A stretch of 64,000 nt of DNA, taken from NCBI RefSeq assembly GCF_000015765.1, contig NC_008942.1, positions 291,921-355,920 of the forward strand. Reading direction: 5' to 3'. The translations under genes were made by a program, and so were the position numbers. The notes under the pieces were generated by a model. It had not been told where the DNA came from. It worked only from the letters and a program-made list of their open reading frames with translations, and ran no database searches. This stretch comes from Methanocorpusculum labreanum Z (GTDB lineage: Archaea > Halobacteriota > Methanomicrobia > Methanomicrobiales > Methanocorpusculaceae). How positions within the stretch are numbered: position 1 is the first letter of the stretch; the number at the start of each line of letters is the position of its first letter. This document shows positions 7,999-16,773 of this stretch, in pieces.

Positions 7999-9287
7999 GA
8001 TCTTAATTCCTTCATGTGGGCGATGCGTTTTGCAAACAGCGCCTCTGTTCCGATATCACTCCGGTATCTGACGTTGCCGGATACATTCCTGCAGGCTGCT
8101 TCCGCATATTTTTCCGCTTCAGCAAGCGAGGCCCCGATCCCAACGTATGCCATCGTGCGGGAGGTCAGGGTCATCAGGACACCGTTTTCCAAAGCGATGT
8201 TTGCATAATAGAGAATGGTATTCTCTGCCGGCCCGACGGTGATGACATCGCCTGCATGAGGTTTGTCGGGGTAGTCCATCGGCACGATATATTTGCAGAC
8301 CGTGGCTTTCTCCTCAAAGGAGACGTCGTTTGCCGAAAGCGTGCCGTTGATGATGTGTTCTGCGATGGTCAGGAAATCCGAGGTCAGGATCGACAACACG
8401 TTCATCGCTTCGGGGTCACCGAACCGTGCATTGAACTCGATCACTTTCGGCCCGGTCTTTGTGTTCATAAATTGGCCGTAGAGAATACCTTTGTAAGGAC
8501 TTCCCTCTTGTGCGAGCGCGTCGATGGTCGCCTGCATGATGGAGATCGCCTTAGCATAGTCGTCTTCGGTAACAAAGGGGAACTTGTGGTTTTCGAGCGA
8601 GTAGGATCCCATCCCGCCGGTGTTGGGGCCGACATCTCCTTCAAAGGCGCGTTTGTGATCCTGAACGAGCGGCATGGGAACGAGATGTTTGCCGTCGACG
8701 AATGCCATCAACGTGAACTCTTCGCCGAGAAGGCGTTCTTCGAGGATGATGACCTGATCTTTCAAGGTCATGGCGTATTCGACGGCCCCTTCGCGGTCGA
8801 CCTGTTCGCCCATGACTTTGACCCCTTTTCCGCCGGTAAGGCCGGTCGGTTTGACTGCAAGATCGCCTGGATATTCGCGAATGAATTCGGCGGCTTCTTT
8901 GGGGGTATTGCAGAGTTTGTATGCCGGGCAGCCGTCGATTCCGTATTTATTCATGAGGCCGCGGCAAAATCCCTTGTCGGTTTCGATGCGTGCAGCAGCT
9001 TTGACCGGGCCCACACACCCGATTCCTGCTTTTGTAAGGGCATCGACGAGACCTGCTTCGAGCGGGGCTTCGGGTCCGACAACGGCATATTGGATATTGT
9101 GTTCTTTTGCGAATGCAAGAACTGCGGGTACGTCCGTTTCTGCGTGGATGAAGGATTCGCGGGCTATTTTTGCGATGCCCGGATTCTTTTTCCCCATGAC
9201 TGAGTAGAGTTCAACGTTCGCATTTTTGGTGAGTGCTAAGCAGATGGCGTGTTCCCTTCCGCCACCTCCGGCCACTAATATTTTCAT
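7995..9287 (-). CDS. purD: Phosphoribosylamine-glycine ligase
   Basis: 430 residues, full length for GAR synthetase. It opens [19 protein letters not shown], the glycine-rich start of the family, and has the ATP-grasp signature [17 protein letters not shown] and the metal-binding segment [17 protein letters not shown]. It catalyses the second step of purine synthesis. It heads the minus-strand unit purD-argF-aldolase. Confidence 0.96.
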   Translation of the reverse strand: MKILVAGGGGREHAICLALTKNANVELYSVMGKKNPGIAKIARESFIHAETDVPAVLAFAKEHNIQYAVVGPEAPLEAGLVDALTKAGIGCVGPVKAAARIETDKGFCRGLMNKYGIDGCPAYKLCNTPKEAAEFIREYPGDLAVKPTGLTGGKGVKVMGEQVDREGAVEYAMTLKDQVIILEERLLGEEFTLMAFVDGKHLVPMPLVQDHKRAFEGDVGPNTGGMGSYSLENHKFPFVTEDDYAKAISIMQATIDALAQEGSPYKGILYGQFMNTKTGPKVIEFNARFGDPEAMNVLSILTSDFLTIAEHIINGTLSANDVSFEEKATVCKYIVPMDYPDKPHAGDVITVGPAENTILYYANIALENGVLMTLTSRTMAYVGIGASLAEAEKYAEAACRNVSGNVRYRSDIGTEALFAKRIAHMKELRS

Positions 9288-9497
9288 ATCCTTATCTATG
9301 GCGCGTTAACAGACAAATAATGTTTCCAATAACTTGGTATTTGCGGCTTCATATCACTTCACTGACTGAAAAAATACGAACCTTTCTTGTAATGAACTGC
9401 CGACTTTGTAATTCGACCATCTCTGAATAAAGATTGTTTCTGGTTTCTCAAATAAACCGGAAAGAAATGATCTTTTAGAGGCGCGAAAATGAGAAAA
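9288..9497. other. Intergenic spacer upstream of purD
   Basis: About 210 bp between the purD start and the pyrE stop. It must hold the purD promoter; an AT-rich stretch occurs at about 9310-9330, but no strong TATA box, hairpin or small gene stands out. Confidence 0.5.
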
Positions 9498-10007
9498 TTA
9501 TGCGAGAAGTTCGCTCGCTTTCACGAGCGGGTGCAGCGTGATCCCTTCTGCGGCGAGAAGTTCTTCTGCCCCGCCTTCCCGGTCAACGACGGTGACGACG
9601 GAATCGATCAGCGCTCCGGCTTTCCGCAGTTCTTCGACGCCGTACTTTGATGAACCGCCCGACGTCGTGACGTCTTCGATTAACAGGACCCGTTGTCCTT
9701 TTACGTTTCCGATGATCATCTGACTTTTTCCATGGTCTTTTGCTGCTGCCCGGATGACGGCGCACGGTTTATTTGCTGCCAGAGATACGGCCACGGCGAG
9801 CGGGACCCCTCCAACGGCGACGCCCGCGATACACTCGAAATCGTATTTTTTCGCGACTTCAGCTGCAATCTCGGAGAGGAGTTCCGGCTGCATGATCGCC
9901 GTTTTTACATCGATGTAGTATTTGCTTTGAGCACCGGACGCGAGGGTGAAATCCCCGAATTCCACTGCCTTATATTGAATCAGAAGGTCTAATATTCTGT
10001 TTACCAT
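9498..10007 (-). CDS. pyrE: Orotate phosphoribosyltransferase
   Basis: 169 residues. The PRPP-binding motif VLLIEDVTTSGGSSKYGVEE is clear, as is the family opening with SGAQSKYYIDVKTA. It converts orotate and PRPP to OMP in pyrimidine synthesis. The ATG overlaps the end of carS by 7 bp, so the two are in one transcript. The pathway partner pyrC lies at 49883-51148. Confidence 0.95.
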   Translation of the reverse strand: MVNRILDLLIQYKAVEFGDFTLASGAQSKYYIDVKTAIMQPELLSEIAAEVAKKYDFECIAGVAVGGVPLAVAVSLAANKPCAVIRAAAKDHGKSQMIIGNVKGQRVLLIEDVTTSGGSSKYGVEELRKAGALIDSVVTVVDREGGAEELLAAEGITLHPLVKASELLA

Positions 10008-10588
10008 GGTACGTCCTTTAACCCGAGTAAGTATCCGATAATATTTGTTCCTCTATGTAATAGAGGTGATAGTATGAGGATGGCAATAATGGTCGCGATC
10101 AGGAATCCGACCGAGTCGAAATTTTCGGTGAACCAATTGAGATTCCCTGTCACGAGTAATGCGAGTGTCATCAGAACAAGGGATCCAACAACCATATCAT
10201 ACATATCCGCGATCGGCCATTTGGCTCCCCGGTCTTTTCCCAATCTGCGCTTGAAGTAGCTTTTGACCATATCTCCGAGAAGTGCTCCTGTGGCGAGGGC
10301 ACATACGGTGATTATCGTCTGTTTCGGCAGGAATTCCAGATTGAAGTAATTATACAGAAAGATCTGCATTAATCCGAATATGATACCAACGACAATACCG
10401 CCGATCAATCCGCGCCAGGTTTTTCCATCTCCAAGGATCCTCCGTCCGTCTTTGGCGCATTTACCGAAATCGACTGGTGTCCCTCCGCCGAGCAAAGCTG
10501 CGGCAGGATTTGGAATGTATGCCGGTATCATAATCCATACTGCCCATAGACAGGCCATCCCCACAGTCGTTAAAATATCTGTTATCAA
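10001..10588 (-). CDS. carS: CDP-archaeol synthase
   Basis: 195 residues, an integral membrane protein with about five helices. Motifs between helices, GDGKTWRG and GDMVKSYFKRRLGKDRG, are those of archaeal CTP:2,3-di-O-geranylgeranylglycerol-phosphate cytidylyltransferase (former DUF46). It activates the archaeal lipid core for head-group attachment. A Tes-like radical SAM gene starts 69 bp away on the other strand, which suggests shared lipid-synthesis regulation. Confidence 0.95.
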   Translation of the reverse strand: MITDILTTVGMACLWAVWIMIPAYIPNPAAALLGGGTPVDFGKCAKDGRRILGDGKTWRGLIGGIVVGIIFGLMQIFLYNYFNLEFLPKQTIITVCALATGALLGDMVKSYFKRRLGKDRGAKWPIADMYDMVVGSLVLMTLALLVTGNLNWFTENFDSVGFLIATIIAILILSPLLHRGTNIIGYLLGLKDVPW

Positions 10589-10657
10589 ACTCTCACTCTC
10601 ATTCTTTTATAGTTAAACGCGAATTACTATAATAATTATATTTCAAGGGAGTTAACC

Positions 10658-12133
10658 ATGACGCCAATAAAAAGAACGAAAAGCCTGTGCCCCGTCTGTG
10701 GTAAATTGCTTGACGCGGAAATCATTGAGGAGGACGGTGCAATATGGATATACCGGACCTGTCCGGAACACGGTTATGCAAAGAATCTGTACTGGTCGGA
10801 TGCCGAGATGTATCGGCGGTTCGACACCTATGACCGTGTGGGAAGGGGTGTGGAAAATCCGAATGTTGACCTTCCGGGAGAATGTACGACCCGCTGCGGT
10901 CTTTGTGCAAACCATAAGTCTGGAACGCTTCTTGCCAACATCGATGTTACGAACCGCTGCAATCTGAAGTGCGAGTTCTGTTTTGCCAATGCCCGGGCCT
11001 GCGGATATATCTATGAACCGACTTTTGATGAAATCACTTCGATGCTTGCGCTTCTCAGGAACGAAAAGCCTGTCCCCTGTCCGGCGGTTCAATTTTCCGG
11101 CGGCGAGCCCACGATGCGTGACGATCTCGTCGATCTCATCAAAAAAGCCAGAGAGCTTGGTTTCAGCCAGGTTCAGATGGCATCGAACGGCGTCAAACTT
11201 GCCCAGAATCCCGAACTTGCAAAGAATCTGCGCGAAGCCGGACTCTCTACCGTCTATCTCCATTTTGACGGCATTTCCAAAGAGACGAATCCTCTTCTGG
11301 AAAAAACTTCGCTTCCGGCAATCGAAAACTGCCGGAAAGTCGGTCTTGGTGTCGTGCTTGTCCCGACGATCATCCATGGGAAGAATGATCACGAGATCGG
11401 CGGCATCATTAAGTTTGCAAGCAAGAATGTCGACATCATCCGGGGTATCAACTTCCAGCCCGTAGCCTTTACCGGCGCGGCAAAAGAGGATGATGTTCTG
11501 CGCGAACGCGTGACCATTCCCGATATCACCCGCTGCGTGGAGGAACAGATGGGCGGCAAGCTCAAATCATCCGATTTCTATCCGATCCCGTCCGTCATGA
11601 CGATCTGTGATCTGATCGAGGCATACACCGGAAAACCCCAGATCATGTTCTGCGCTCACCCTCACTGCGGAGCCGCGACCTATGGATTCGTGAATGACGA
11701 GGGTGATCTCGTCCCGATCACCCGGTTCGTTGATGTTGACAAGTTCTTCGCCGAGGCAAACGTCCTCGCAGAAAAATTCAAGACGACCGGAAAAACCGGT
11801 AAATATCTGGCAATGGCCACCGGTCTTGGCAAGATCAACAAGGCCGTCTCTAAAGAAGAAGTCGAAGGCATCCGGATCGATTTAAAGAAACTCATCTACG
11901 ATGCTCTCGTCAAACATGACTACGACTCGCTTGGAAAATTCCACGAAAATGCTCTCTTCATCGGCTCGATGCATTTTATGGATGCCTTCAACTACGACAC
12001 CGAACGGGTATCCCGCTGCTGTATCCACTATGCGACGCCGGATGGAAAACTCATCCCGTTCTGTACGTATAACAGCGGTCCGACCTATCGGGAAGCTGTC
12101 TGGAAGAAAGGCGCAAAACCGCTGTCAGAATAA
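10658..12133 (+). CDS. tes: Radical SAM protein of the tetraether lipid synthase (Tes)/MJ0619 family
   Basis: 491 residues. The N-terminus has a Cys pair CPVC (11-14) and TCPEHG (C35), then C76, C80 and C83, then the radical SAM motif CNLKCEFC (C101, C105, C108). A later CC at HYATPDGKLIPFC supplies further cluster ligands. The order and the TCPEHG signature match the MJ0619/MA_1486 family, for which tetraether synthesis (joining of two archaeol tails) has been shown; the family was earlier assigned to methanopterin methylation. The head-to-head position with carS favours a lipid role. DUF2115 follows after 9 bp. Confidence 0.83.
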   Translation: MTPIKRTKSLCPVCGKLLDAEIIEEDGAIWIYRTCPEHGYAKNLYWSDAEMYRRFDTYDRVGRGVENPNVDLPGECTTRCGLCANHKSGTLLANIDVTNRCNLKCEFCFANARACGYIYEPTFDEITSMLALLRNEKPVPCPAVQFSGGEPTMRDDLVDLIKKARELGFSQVQMASNGVKLAQNPELAKNLREAGLSTVYLHFDGISKETNPLLEKTSLPAIENCRKVGLGVVLVPTIIHGKNDHEIGGIIKFASKNVDIIRGINFQPVAFTGAAKEDDVLRERVTIPDITRCVEEQMGGKLKSSDFYPIPSVMTICDLIEAYTGKPQIMFCAHPHCGAATYGFVNDEGDLVPITRFVDVDKFFAEANVLAEKFKTTGKTGKYLAMATGLGKINKAVSKEEVEGIRIDLKKLIYDALVKHDYDSLGKFHENALFIGSMHFMDAFNYDTERVSRCCIHYATPDGKLIPFCTYNSGPTYREAVWKKGAKPLSE

Positions 12134-12142
12134 GGTGGCCTG

Positions 12143-12787
12143 ATGGGATTTTGGAACCGGGAGGGGACGTCCCTTTCGGGAACTCTTTTTTCATGGGATG
12201 AGTTTGCCCGCGTGTCCCGCAAAGGTGCTCTTCTCGCTCTCCTCAAAGAGAAAGGTCAGCTGTATTCTCCCGAAGATCTGGAGCTGATGCTTAACCGGTA
12301 TGCAAAAAAGCTGGAGAATGTTCCCAAAGAGTACGGGGATTCTCTCATGCAGTATGCCCGCATCCAGATCGTCGACGGATACCACCGGATGATGACCGAC
12401 GAGCTTACGCCGATCCATGCTGCAGTTCTGCTTCCTCCCTCGTGGAAAGCATTTACGGCCGACGCACGGAGAGCTGCTTCGAAAGGAACGCCGGGAGACC
12501 GTCTGCGCTCCCTCAAATATCTGATCGCCGCTTATTCCGTTTACATCAAAGACGAACCGGTTCATCCGGTGGGTATGCCGTTTCCCGGCGGATTTTCCGT
12601 GGAACAGTACGACGGTGAGTATTACTGCCCGGTCCGCGCAGTCTGGAATGATATTGATGATGCCTTCTGCAAATACTGTCCTGCAATCCAAAGCAGGGAG
12701 CGCGATCTCCTTTTATCGAAAGCCGAGCGGGATATTGTGACGAAAAAAGAGAAACTCAATAATTATTTCTATAATTTCAAAGGATAA
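12143..12787 (+). CDS. DUF2115 (UPF0305) family protein
   Basis: 214 residues, mostly helical, with the family C-terminal signature [20 protein letters not shown], followed by CPVR and a CKYCPA segment. The spaced cysteines could bind metal. The family is found almost only in methanogens and has no known function. It is 9 bp after the Tes-like gene and probably in the same transcript. Confidence 0.85.
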
Positions 12788-12818
12788 ATCCCGGCATGTT
12801 TTACACCTCAAGTCAACC

Positions 12819-12830
12819 ATATATATTTTA
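12819..12830 (+). promoter_or_regulatory. TATA box before the aSUI1 gene
   Basis: ATATATATTTTA lies about 34 bp before the ATG at 12858, giving a predicted transcript start a few bases upstream of the codon. Confidence 0.5.
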
Positions 12831-12857
12831 ACTCGCCGGCACCAACTAACTACTGCA

Positions 12858-13163
12858 ATGAACAGTGGCATCTGCCCGAAATGTGGTTTACCAAAGGAAC
12901 TCTGTATTTGTGAAGAAGTCGCAAAAGAACAGCAGCGTATTAGCGTTAAAGTCAGCAAGAGACGGTACGGTAAAGAAGTGACCGTTGTCGATGGTCTCGA
13001 TCCGTATGAGATCGATTTAGAGGATCTGTCCAAGTTTCTCAAAGGCCGGCTTGCATGCGGTGGCACCGTGAAGGAAAATTCTATTGAACTTCAGGGAAAT
13101 CACCGTGACAGAGTAAAAGCTCTTCTGACGTCACGCGGGTACAGTCTCGAAAATATCAATTAA
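12858..13163 (+). CDS. Translation initiation factor aIF1 (SUI1 family)
   Basis: 101 residues. A Cys-rich N-terminus (C6, C9, C16, C18) may bind zinc; the SUI1 core follows with the basic [16 protein letters not shown] segment and [14 protein letters not shown], then [16 protein letters not shown]. It promotes start-codon selection on the small ribosomal subunit. Monocistronic, with its own TATA box. Confidence 0.95.
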
Positions 13164-13228
13164 TATATCCAATATTTTTCAGTCTCTCTTTTCGTATAGA
13201 GGATCGGCTCTTTTGAAAATAAAAAAAG

Positions 13229-13459
13229 TTAGCTGTCAATGAACTCCTTTATCTTCTGATAAAGGAACTCATTCGCTTTTTCGATCTCCTCTTTCTTTCC
13301 CCGAAGTGCCAGCAGTTCGCGTTCGTCGTTCACCATGTTGGCATAATTCAGCGGACGGGTGACACTCACGAGTTCTACGTCGAACTTGAGTGCGGCGTCG
13401 CGGATGATCGTTCTCGGCGTTCCCGGAGGAATGACTAAATCAAATTCTTCGTCTTCCAT
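13229..13459 (-). CDS. Small conserved protein next to methanogenesis marker 14
   Basis: 76 residues, acidic, soluble, with predicted beta strand (FDLVIPPG), helix, strand (VELVSVTRPLNY) and a long C-terminal helix. No family recognised. It begins 1 bp after the marker 14 stop, so it is almost certainly co-translated with it; that link is the main clue to a role in methanogenesis. Confidence 0.75.
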   Translation of the reverse strand: MEDEEFDLVIPPGTPRTIIRDAALKFDVELVSVTRPLNYANMVNDERELLALRGKKEEIEKANEFLYQKIKEFIDS

Positions 13460-13460
13460 A

Positions 13461-14951
13461 TTACTTACCTATCTTTTGGCGTTTTGCCATAATACAATGT
13501 CCGCCCCGAACCCCGCCGATCGGGCACTTTGGATTTCCAAGACTGTTCATACAACGGCCCATCAGTGCCGCTCCGCGGGCGAGTCCGTCGTCTACGAAGA
13601 CGAGATGATCGACCGGATCGTCATAGATCCCGCGCTCCATTACGCCCTCGAGGATATATTGGGGTTTATTGCCTGAGATGATCGCACGTCCGGTGAATCC
13701 TATCGAGCTGTTTTTCGGCAGGAAGTTTCTCTTGACGCAGATATCTATGATTTTGAGCGCGACGTTTGCACATACCCTGTCGATAACCTCTTTGATTACT
13801 TCTTTGTTTTCGTTTTTGGCGATTTCTGCTCCGATCGCTTCAAGATCTGCCGTCCGGTCTCCGTTTACACCGATATCGACACCTATCAGAACGATGCCGG
13901 AATCCTCGGCAACGTCGGCACAGACCGGCACTTTGCCGAAATGCGTCCGGTCCCGCGGGACTTCGGTGATGTCGATAATTTCCATGCAGCGGTCAACATA
14001 GGGCTGGGCTTTTTTCGTCGCACGGGTCGAGGAAGGTTTGCATTTTTCTCCGAACAGGTCAAGCGCGGTACCTTTCTTTTTATCGACGAGGCCGGTTCCG
14101 CGAATGATTGCATCGGGTATTGCGCCGGCGAGGCCGCAGAAGTTTCCAATCGTTTTTGCAAAAGGATTTTCAGCTTTTGGATCAACGTCGCTGGTGATTC
14201 GTCCATCAAGCGTTGTCCCAAAGTCCATGGAGATACAGGGATTCCTGAAGTCTACGCCGGTCCATTTGGCGCCTTCCTTGATTCCGGCCATTGCGAGCTC
14301 TCCCTCCATCTCGTTTGCAACCATCTCAACACCGGTGGATCCGATTGGAGGCATTACGCCGGCGATCGCCCCGGTAAAAACGAGCCGGTCGGCGTAGGAA
14401 AAGTCCCGGAGTTTTTTTGGGAGGCTGTTGATTCCCATCGGGGGCGTCATCTTTTTCGGCGGGACGCCGGCGAGCAGGCATCCGTTAGCGAGCGCCTTGA
14501 CGAACTCGCCGACCTGATCGGGTGAGTCCATTGCGGCCACGACTCCCGTGCTTCTCACAACGAAATCAAGTTCGTCTTTGATGCTCAGATCTGCATCTTT
14601 ATGGCATTTTATCAGTGTGTCTCTGACAAGTTCGGTGACGGACTCTCTGGTGAGCTCCGTCCCGTCAAGTGTAGCTCCGAAAATCTCTTCTCCGTTTTTG
14701 GGTTTTCTGACGTCTCTGCTCATGGACACGGTTTTGTTGATGATGTAGGATTTCCCGTCATCAAGGCTTGTACCCGTCAGAATACATTTGGTAGTGGTGT
14801 TTCCCATCTCTACGGATGCGACGATAAAATAGGGGTGCGATTTGTATTCGGGTACCTGCATTCCTGCCCCGTGACCGGTCGAGGGCGGCGGTACACTCTC
14901 GACGATCCAGGGTTTCTTTGCAGAGAACCGGTCAAAAAAACCTGCCGACAT
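13461..14951 (-). CDS. Methanogenesis marker protein 14
   Basis: 496 residues. The protein resembles ASKHA-fold ATPases: SVEMGNTTTKCILTG early on and GVDIGVNGDRTADL plus FTGRAIISGNKPQ late match phosphate and adenosine loops. The family occurs in methanogens and is counted as methanogenesis marker 14. Such ATPases often activate corrinoid or methyl-CoM reductase systems, which remains an inference. It is read with the small gene at 13229-13459. Confidence 0.88.
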   Translation of the reverse strand: MSAGFFDRFSAKKPWIVESVPPPSTGHGAGMQVPEYKSHPYFIVASVEMGNTTTKCILTGTSLDDGKSYIINKTVSMSRDVRKPKNGEEIFGATLDGTELTRESVTELVRDTLIKCHKDADLSIKDELDFVVRSTGVVAAMDSPDQVGEFVKALANGCLLAGVPPKKMTPPMGINSLPKKLRDFSYADRLVFTGAIAGVMPPIGSTGVEMVANEMEGELAMAGIKEGAKWTGVDFRNPCISMDFGTTLDGRITSDVDPKAENPFAKTIGNFCGLAGAIPDAIIRGTGLVDKKKGTALDLFGEKCKPSSTRATKKAQPYVDRCMEIIDITEVPRDRTHFGKVPVCADVAEDSGIVLIGVDIGVNGDRTADLEAIGAEIAKNENKEVIKEVIDRVCANVALKIIDICVKRNFLPKNSSIGFTGRAIISGNKPQYILEGVMERGIYDDPVDHLVFVDDGLARGAALMGRCMNSLGNPKCPIGGVRGGHCIMAKRQKIGK

Positions 14952-15018
14952 AATACACTGAATCTGTAGGCTATGGAGAAATAGGTTTCGTTATTGATTG
15001 ACAGAGAAAAAAAGAAGG

Positions 15019-15381
15019 TTATTCGAGTTCGTCGAAGACCAGCTCATAGATCCAGTCTTCGAGCATCTTACAGTGTTCGACGGTACACTCTTCATCGCAT
15101 GCTACGCATGGAACGATGTACTCGCCGGCCATCAAAAGGCTTGGATCGACTGCCTGGGATGTATGGACGACGGTGATAAGATAGGTGCGTGTTCCGTCTT
15201 TTTTCGTCTCCTCCCGGGCGATGAGGCCTGCATCCTCCAGTTTTTTGAGGATGCGCGAACAGGTGCGGCTGTCCACCTCGATTGCTTTCCAGAGGTCGCT
15301 CTGCAGAACTCCTTTCGGATGCTCCTTGAGATAGGCAAATGTTTTTTCGTCCGCTTCGTTTAGTTCAGCTTCTCTGGACAT
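15019..15381 (-). CDS. Winged-helix regulator with C-terminal four-Cys cluster
   Basis: 120 residues. Residues about 10-70 form a MarR/Lrp-like winged helix (LQSDLWKAIEVDSRTCSRIL as recognition region, then a TRTYL wing). The C-terminus carries C92, C95, C99 and C104 (CVACDEECTVEHC), a spacing suited to an iron-sulfur cluster or zinc. A redox- or metal-responsive regulator is inferred. It starts 2 bp after the LSm stop. Confidence 0.8.
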   Translation of the reverse strand: MSREAELNEADEKTFAYLKEHPKGVLQSDLWKAIEVDSRTCSRILKKLEDAGLIAREETKKDGTRTYLITVVHTSQAVDPSLLMAGEYIVPCVACDEECTVEHCKMLEDWIYELVFDELE

Positions 15382-15383
15382 AT

Positions 15384-15617
15384 TTAGTTCAGCGGAGAGA
15401 TGGTGAGGATGTTGTTTCCGCGGATGACGACGGTGCCGATGTTTCTTCGACCGTTTGCGGTGATCTCAACGGTTTCTTCGAGGTGAAGATTGAGATACTC
15501 GTCCATTGCGACGAGCCGTCCCTCGAATTTACATCCCTCATCTTTTATTTCCACGGAAATTTTTGAGTCAACGAGTGAGTTGACTTTTTTTATCGGAAGG
15601 ACAATGCTGGATACCAT
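15384..15617 (-). CDS. LSm/Sm-like RNA-binding protein
   Basis: 77 residues. Sm1 motif includes FEGRLVAMDEYLNLHLE, and Sm2 is GTVVIRGNNILTISP. Archaeal Sm proteins form heptameric rings that bind U-rich RNA. It is first in a unit with the winged-helix protein. A TATA-like CATATAAC lies about 25 bp before the ATG (15636-15643, minus strand). Confidence 0.93.
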   Translation of the reverse strand: MVSSIVLPIKKVNSLVDSKISVEIKDEGCKFEGRLVAMDEYLNLHLEETVEITANGRRNIGTVVIRGNNILTISPLN

Positions 15618-15918
15618 ATCTCTAAGTGTTAGTTATATGACGTAATTAATCTGTTCTTTTGAGACTGGACATGGGCTGTTGTCATACGGAGACATATCGT
15701 GATCGCGGCTCTGTCATGGGAATTATTACTCAAACATCTCAATCGCGTATTTACTCATACTCTGTTTTGAATTTTTCCAGAAAATACCTTGTATAATGTT
15801 GAGACTTCTCTCTGGCCGGAAAAAGATAAAAAAATGATTGGGGTGTATCAGAGAGAATAAGTGAATTTTTCACATTTACCATTCATCATGTGGTCTTTAT
15901 TTTCTGCGAGAGACAATC
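15618..15918. other. Intergenic region, no gene seen
   Basis: Apart from the LSm promoter near 15640, this 300-bp stretch shows no convincing gene, repeat or structured RNA. T-runs at about 15860-15910 may end transcription of the methyltransferase gene's neighbours but are not distinctive. Confidence 0.5.
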
Positions 15919-16749
15919 CTATTCTTTTTTCCACCAAATGTGGGCGTATTTTCCATTGTTAGGCAGAGTATACCATCCGTCATTTTGCATAGTCAAATGT
16001 TCGTTGAGGTAGTTTTCTATGATATTTCTCTGTATCTCATCTGTTACTGAAAACTGCCTGACATACATGGAAACAACTTCATCAATGTTTTTGTATCTGT
16101 CTTTGTCTGTTCTCGCATGGACGGTGAGATTGGCATAAATATTCTCCTGATACAGGGCCTGCCATACAACGTTTGCATAGGACATCCAGTCAGGATAGTC
16201 TTCTTGATACAATAACGTGTAGAGATCTTTCTTGATTTGGCTCCATGATTGTGGATTCAGGAACCAGAAGATGTGGACCTCCTTGTTTGCGACGGCATTC
16301 ATTTTCATCAGTGCTTTTTTCAGGTCGGGGACCCCGAGAGCAAATGAGGAGATGACGTAATCGTATGTGCCAATTTCCGCGGGATCTACGTTTTCCCAGA
16401 GTTTTTCAATCCGGGGAATGTCTGCTTTGACGCCGCAATACTGTTTGTATTGTTCCATTGCATCTTTCATGGCTTTGGAGGGTTCTACAACGGTTACGAT
16501 ATGGCCCTCTTTTGTGAGAGGTACGGCCAGTGTTCCGGGTCCTGCACCAATATCCAGTACGGTACTTCCCGGCGGGAATGCCAGAGATTGAAGTTGGTCC
16601 TGAATGTGCGGGCTTGGGTGCTCTATCAGCCTTTTGACCATATTCTCGGCATTTTCTTTTTCTTGGAAATGCTGGGCGCTTGATTTGAATCGTGGTTTAA
16701 TTTCCTGAAGGTGATAATTTTCATTCCATTCTGCGTTTGCATCGTTCAT
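15919..16749 (-). CDS. Class I SAM-dependent methyltransferase
   Basis: 276 residues. Motif I VLDIGAGPGTLAVPL and the acidic end of strand 2 (VTVVEPSKAM) are clear, and the YVISSFALGVPDL segment matches motif IV. The substrate is not evident. It lies 24 bp after a lipoprotein gene for a metal- or corrinoid-binding ABC component and is likely co-transcribed, so it may methylate a small chelator or corrinoid taken up by that system (inference). Confidence 0.85.
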   Translation of the reverse strand: MNDANAEWNENYHLQEIKPRFKSSAQHFQEKENAENMVKRLIEHPSPHIQDQLQSLAFPPGSTVLDIGAGPGTLAVPLTKEGHIVTVVEPSKAMKDAMEQYKQYCGVKADIPRIEKLWENVDPAEIGTYDYVISSFALGVPDLKKALMKMNAVANKEVHIFWFLNPQSWSQIKKDLYTLLYQEDYPDWMSYANVVWQALYQENIYANLTVHARTDKDRYKNIDEVVSMYVRQFSVTDEIQRNIIENYLNEHLTMQNDGWYTLPNNGKYAHIWWKKE

Positions 16750-16773
16750 AGTTTGACCTCAAAAAAGGATGGT

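Noticed and set aside
8016..9203. 395-codon plus-strand frame opposite purD
   Set aside because: Antisense shadow; purD motifs on the other strand are complete.
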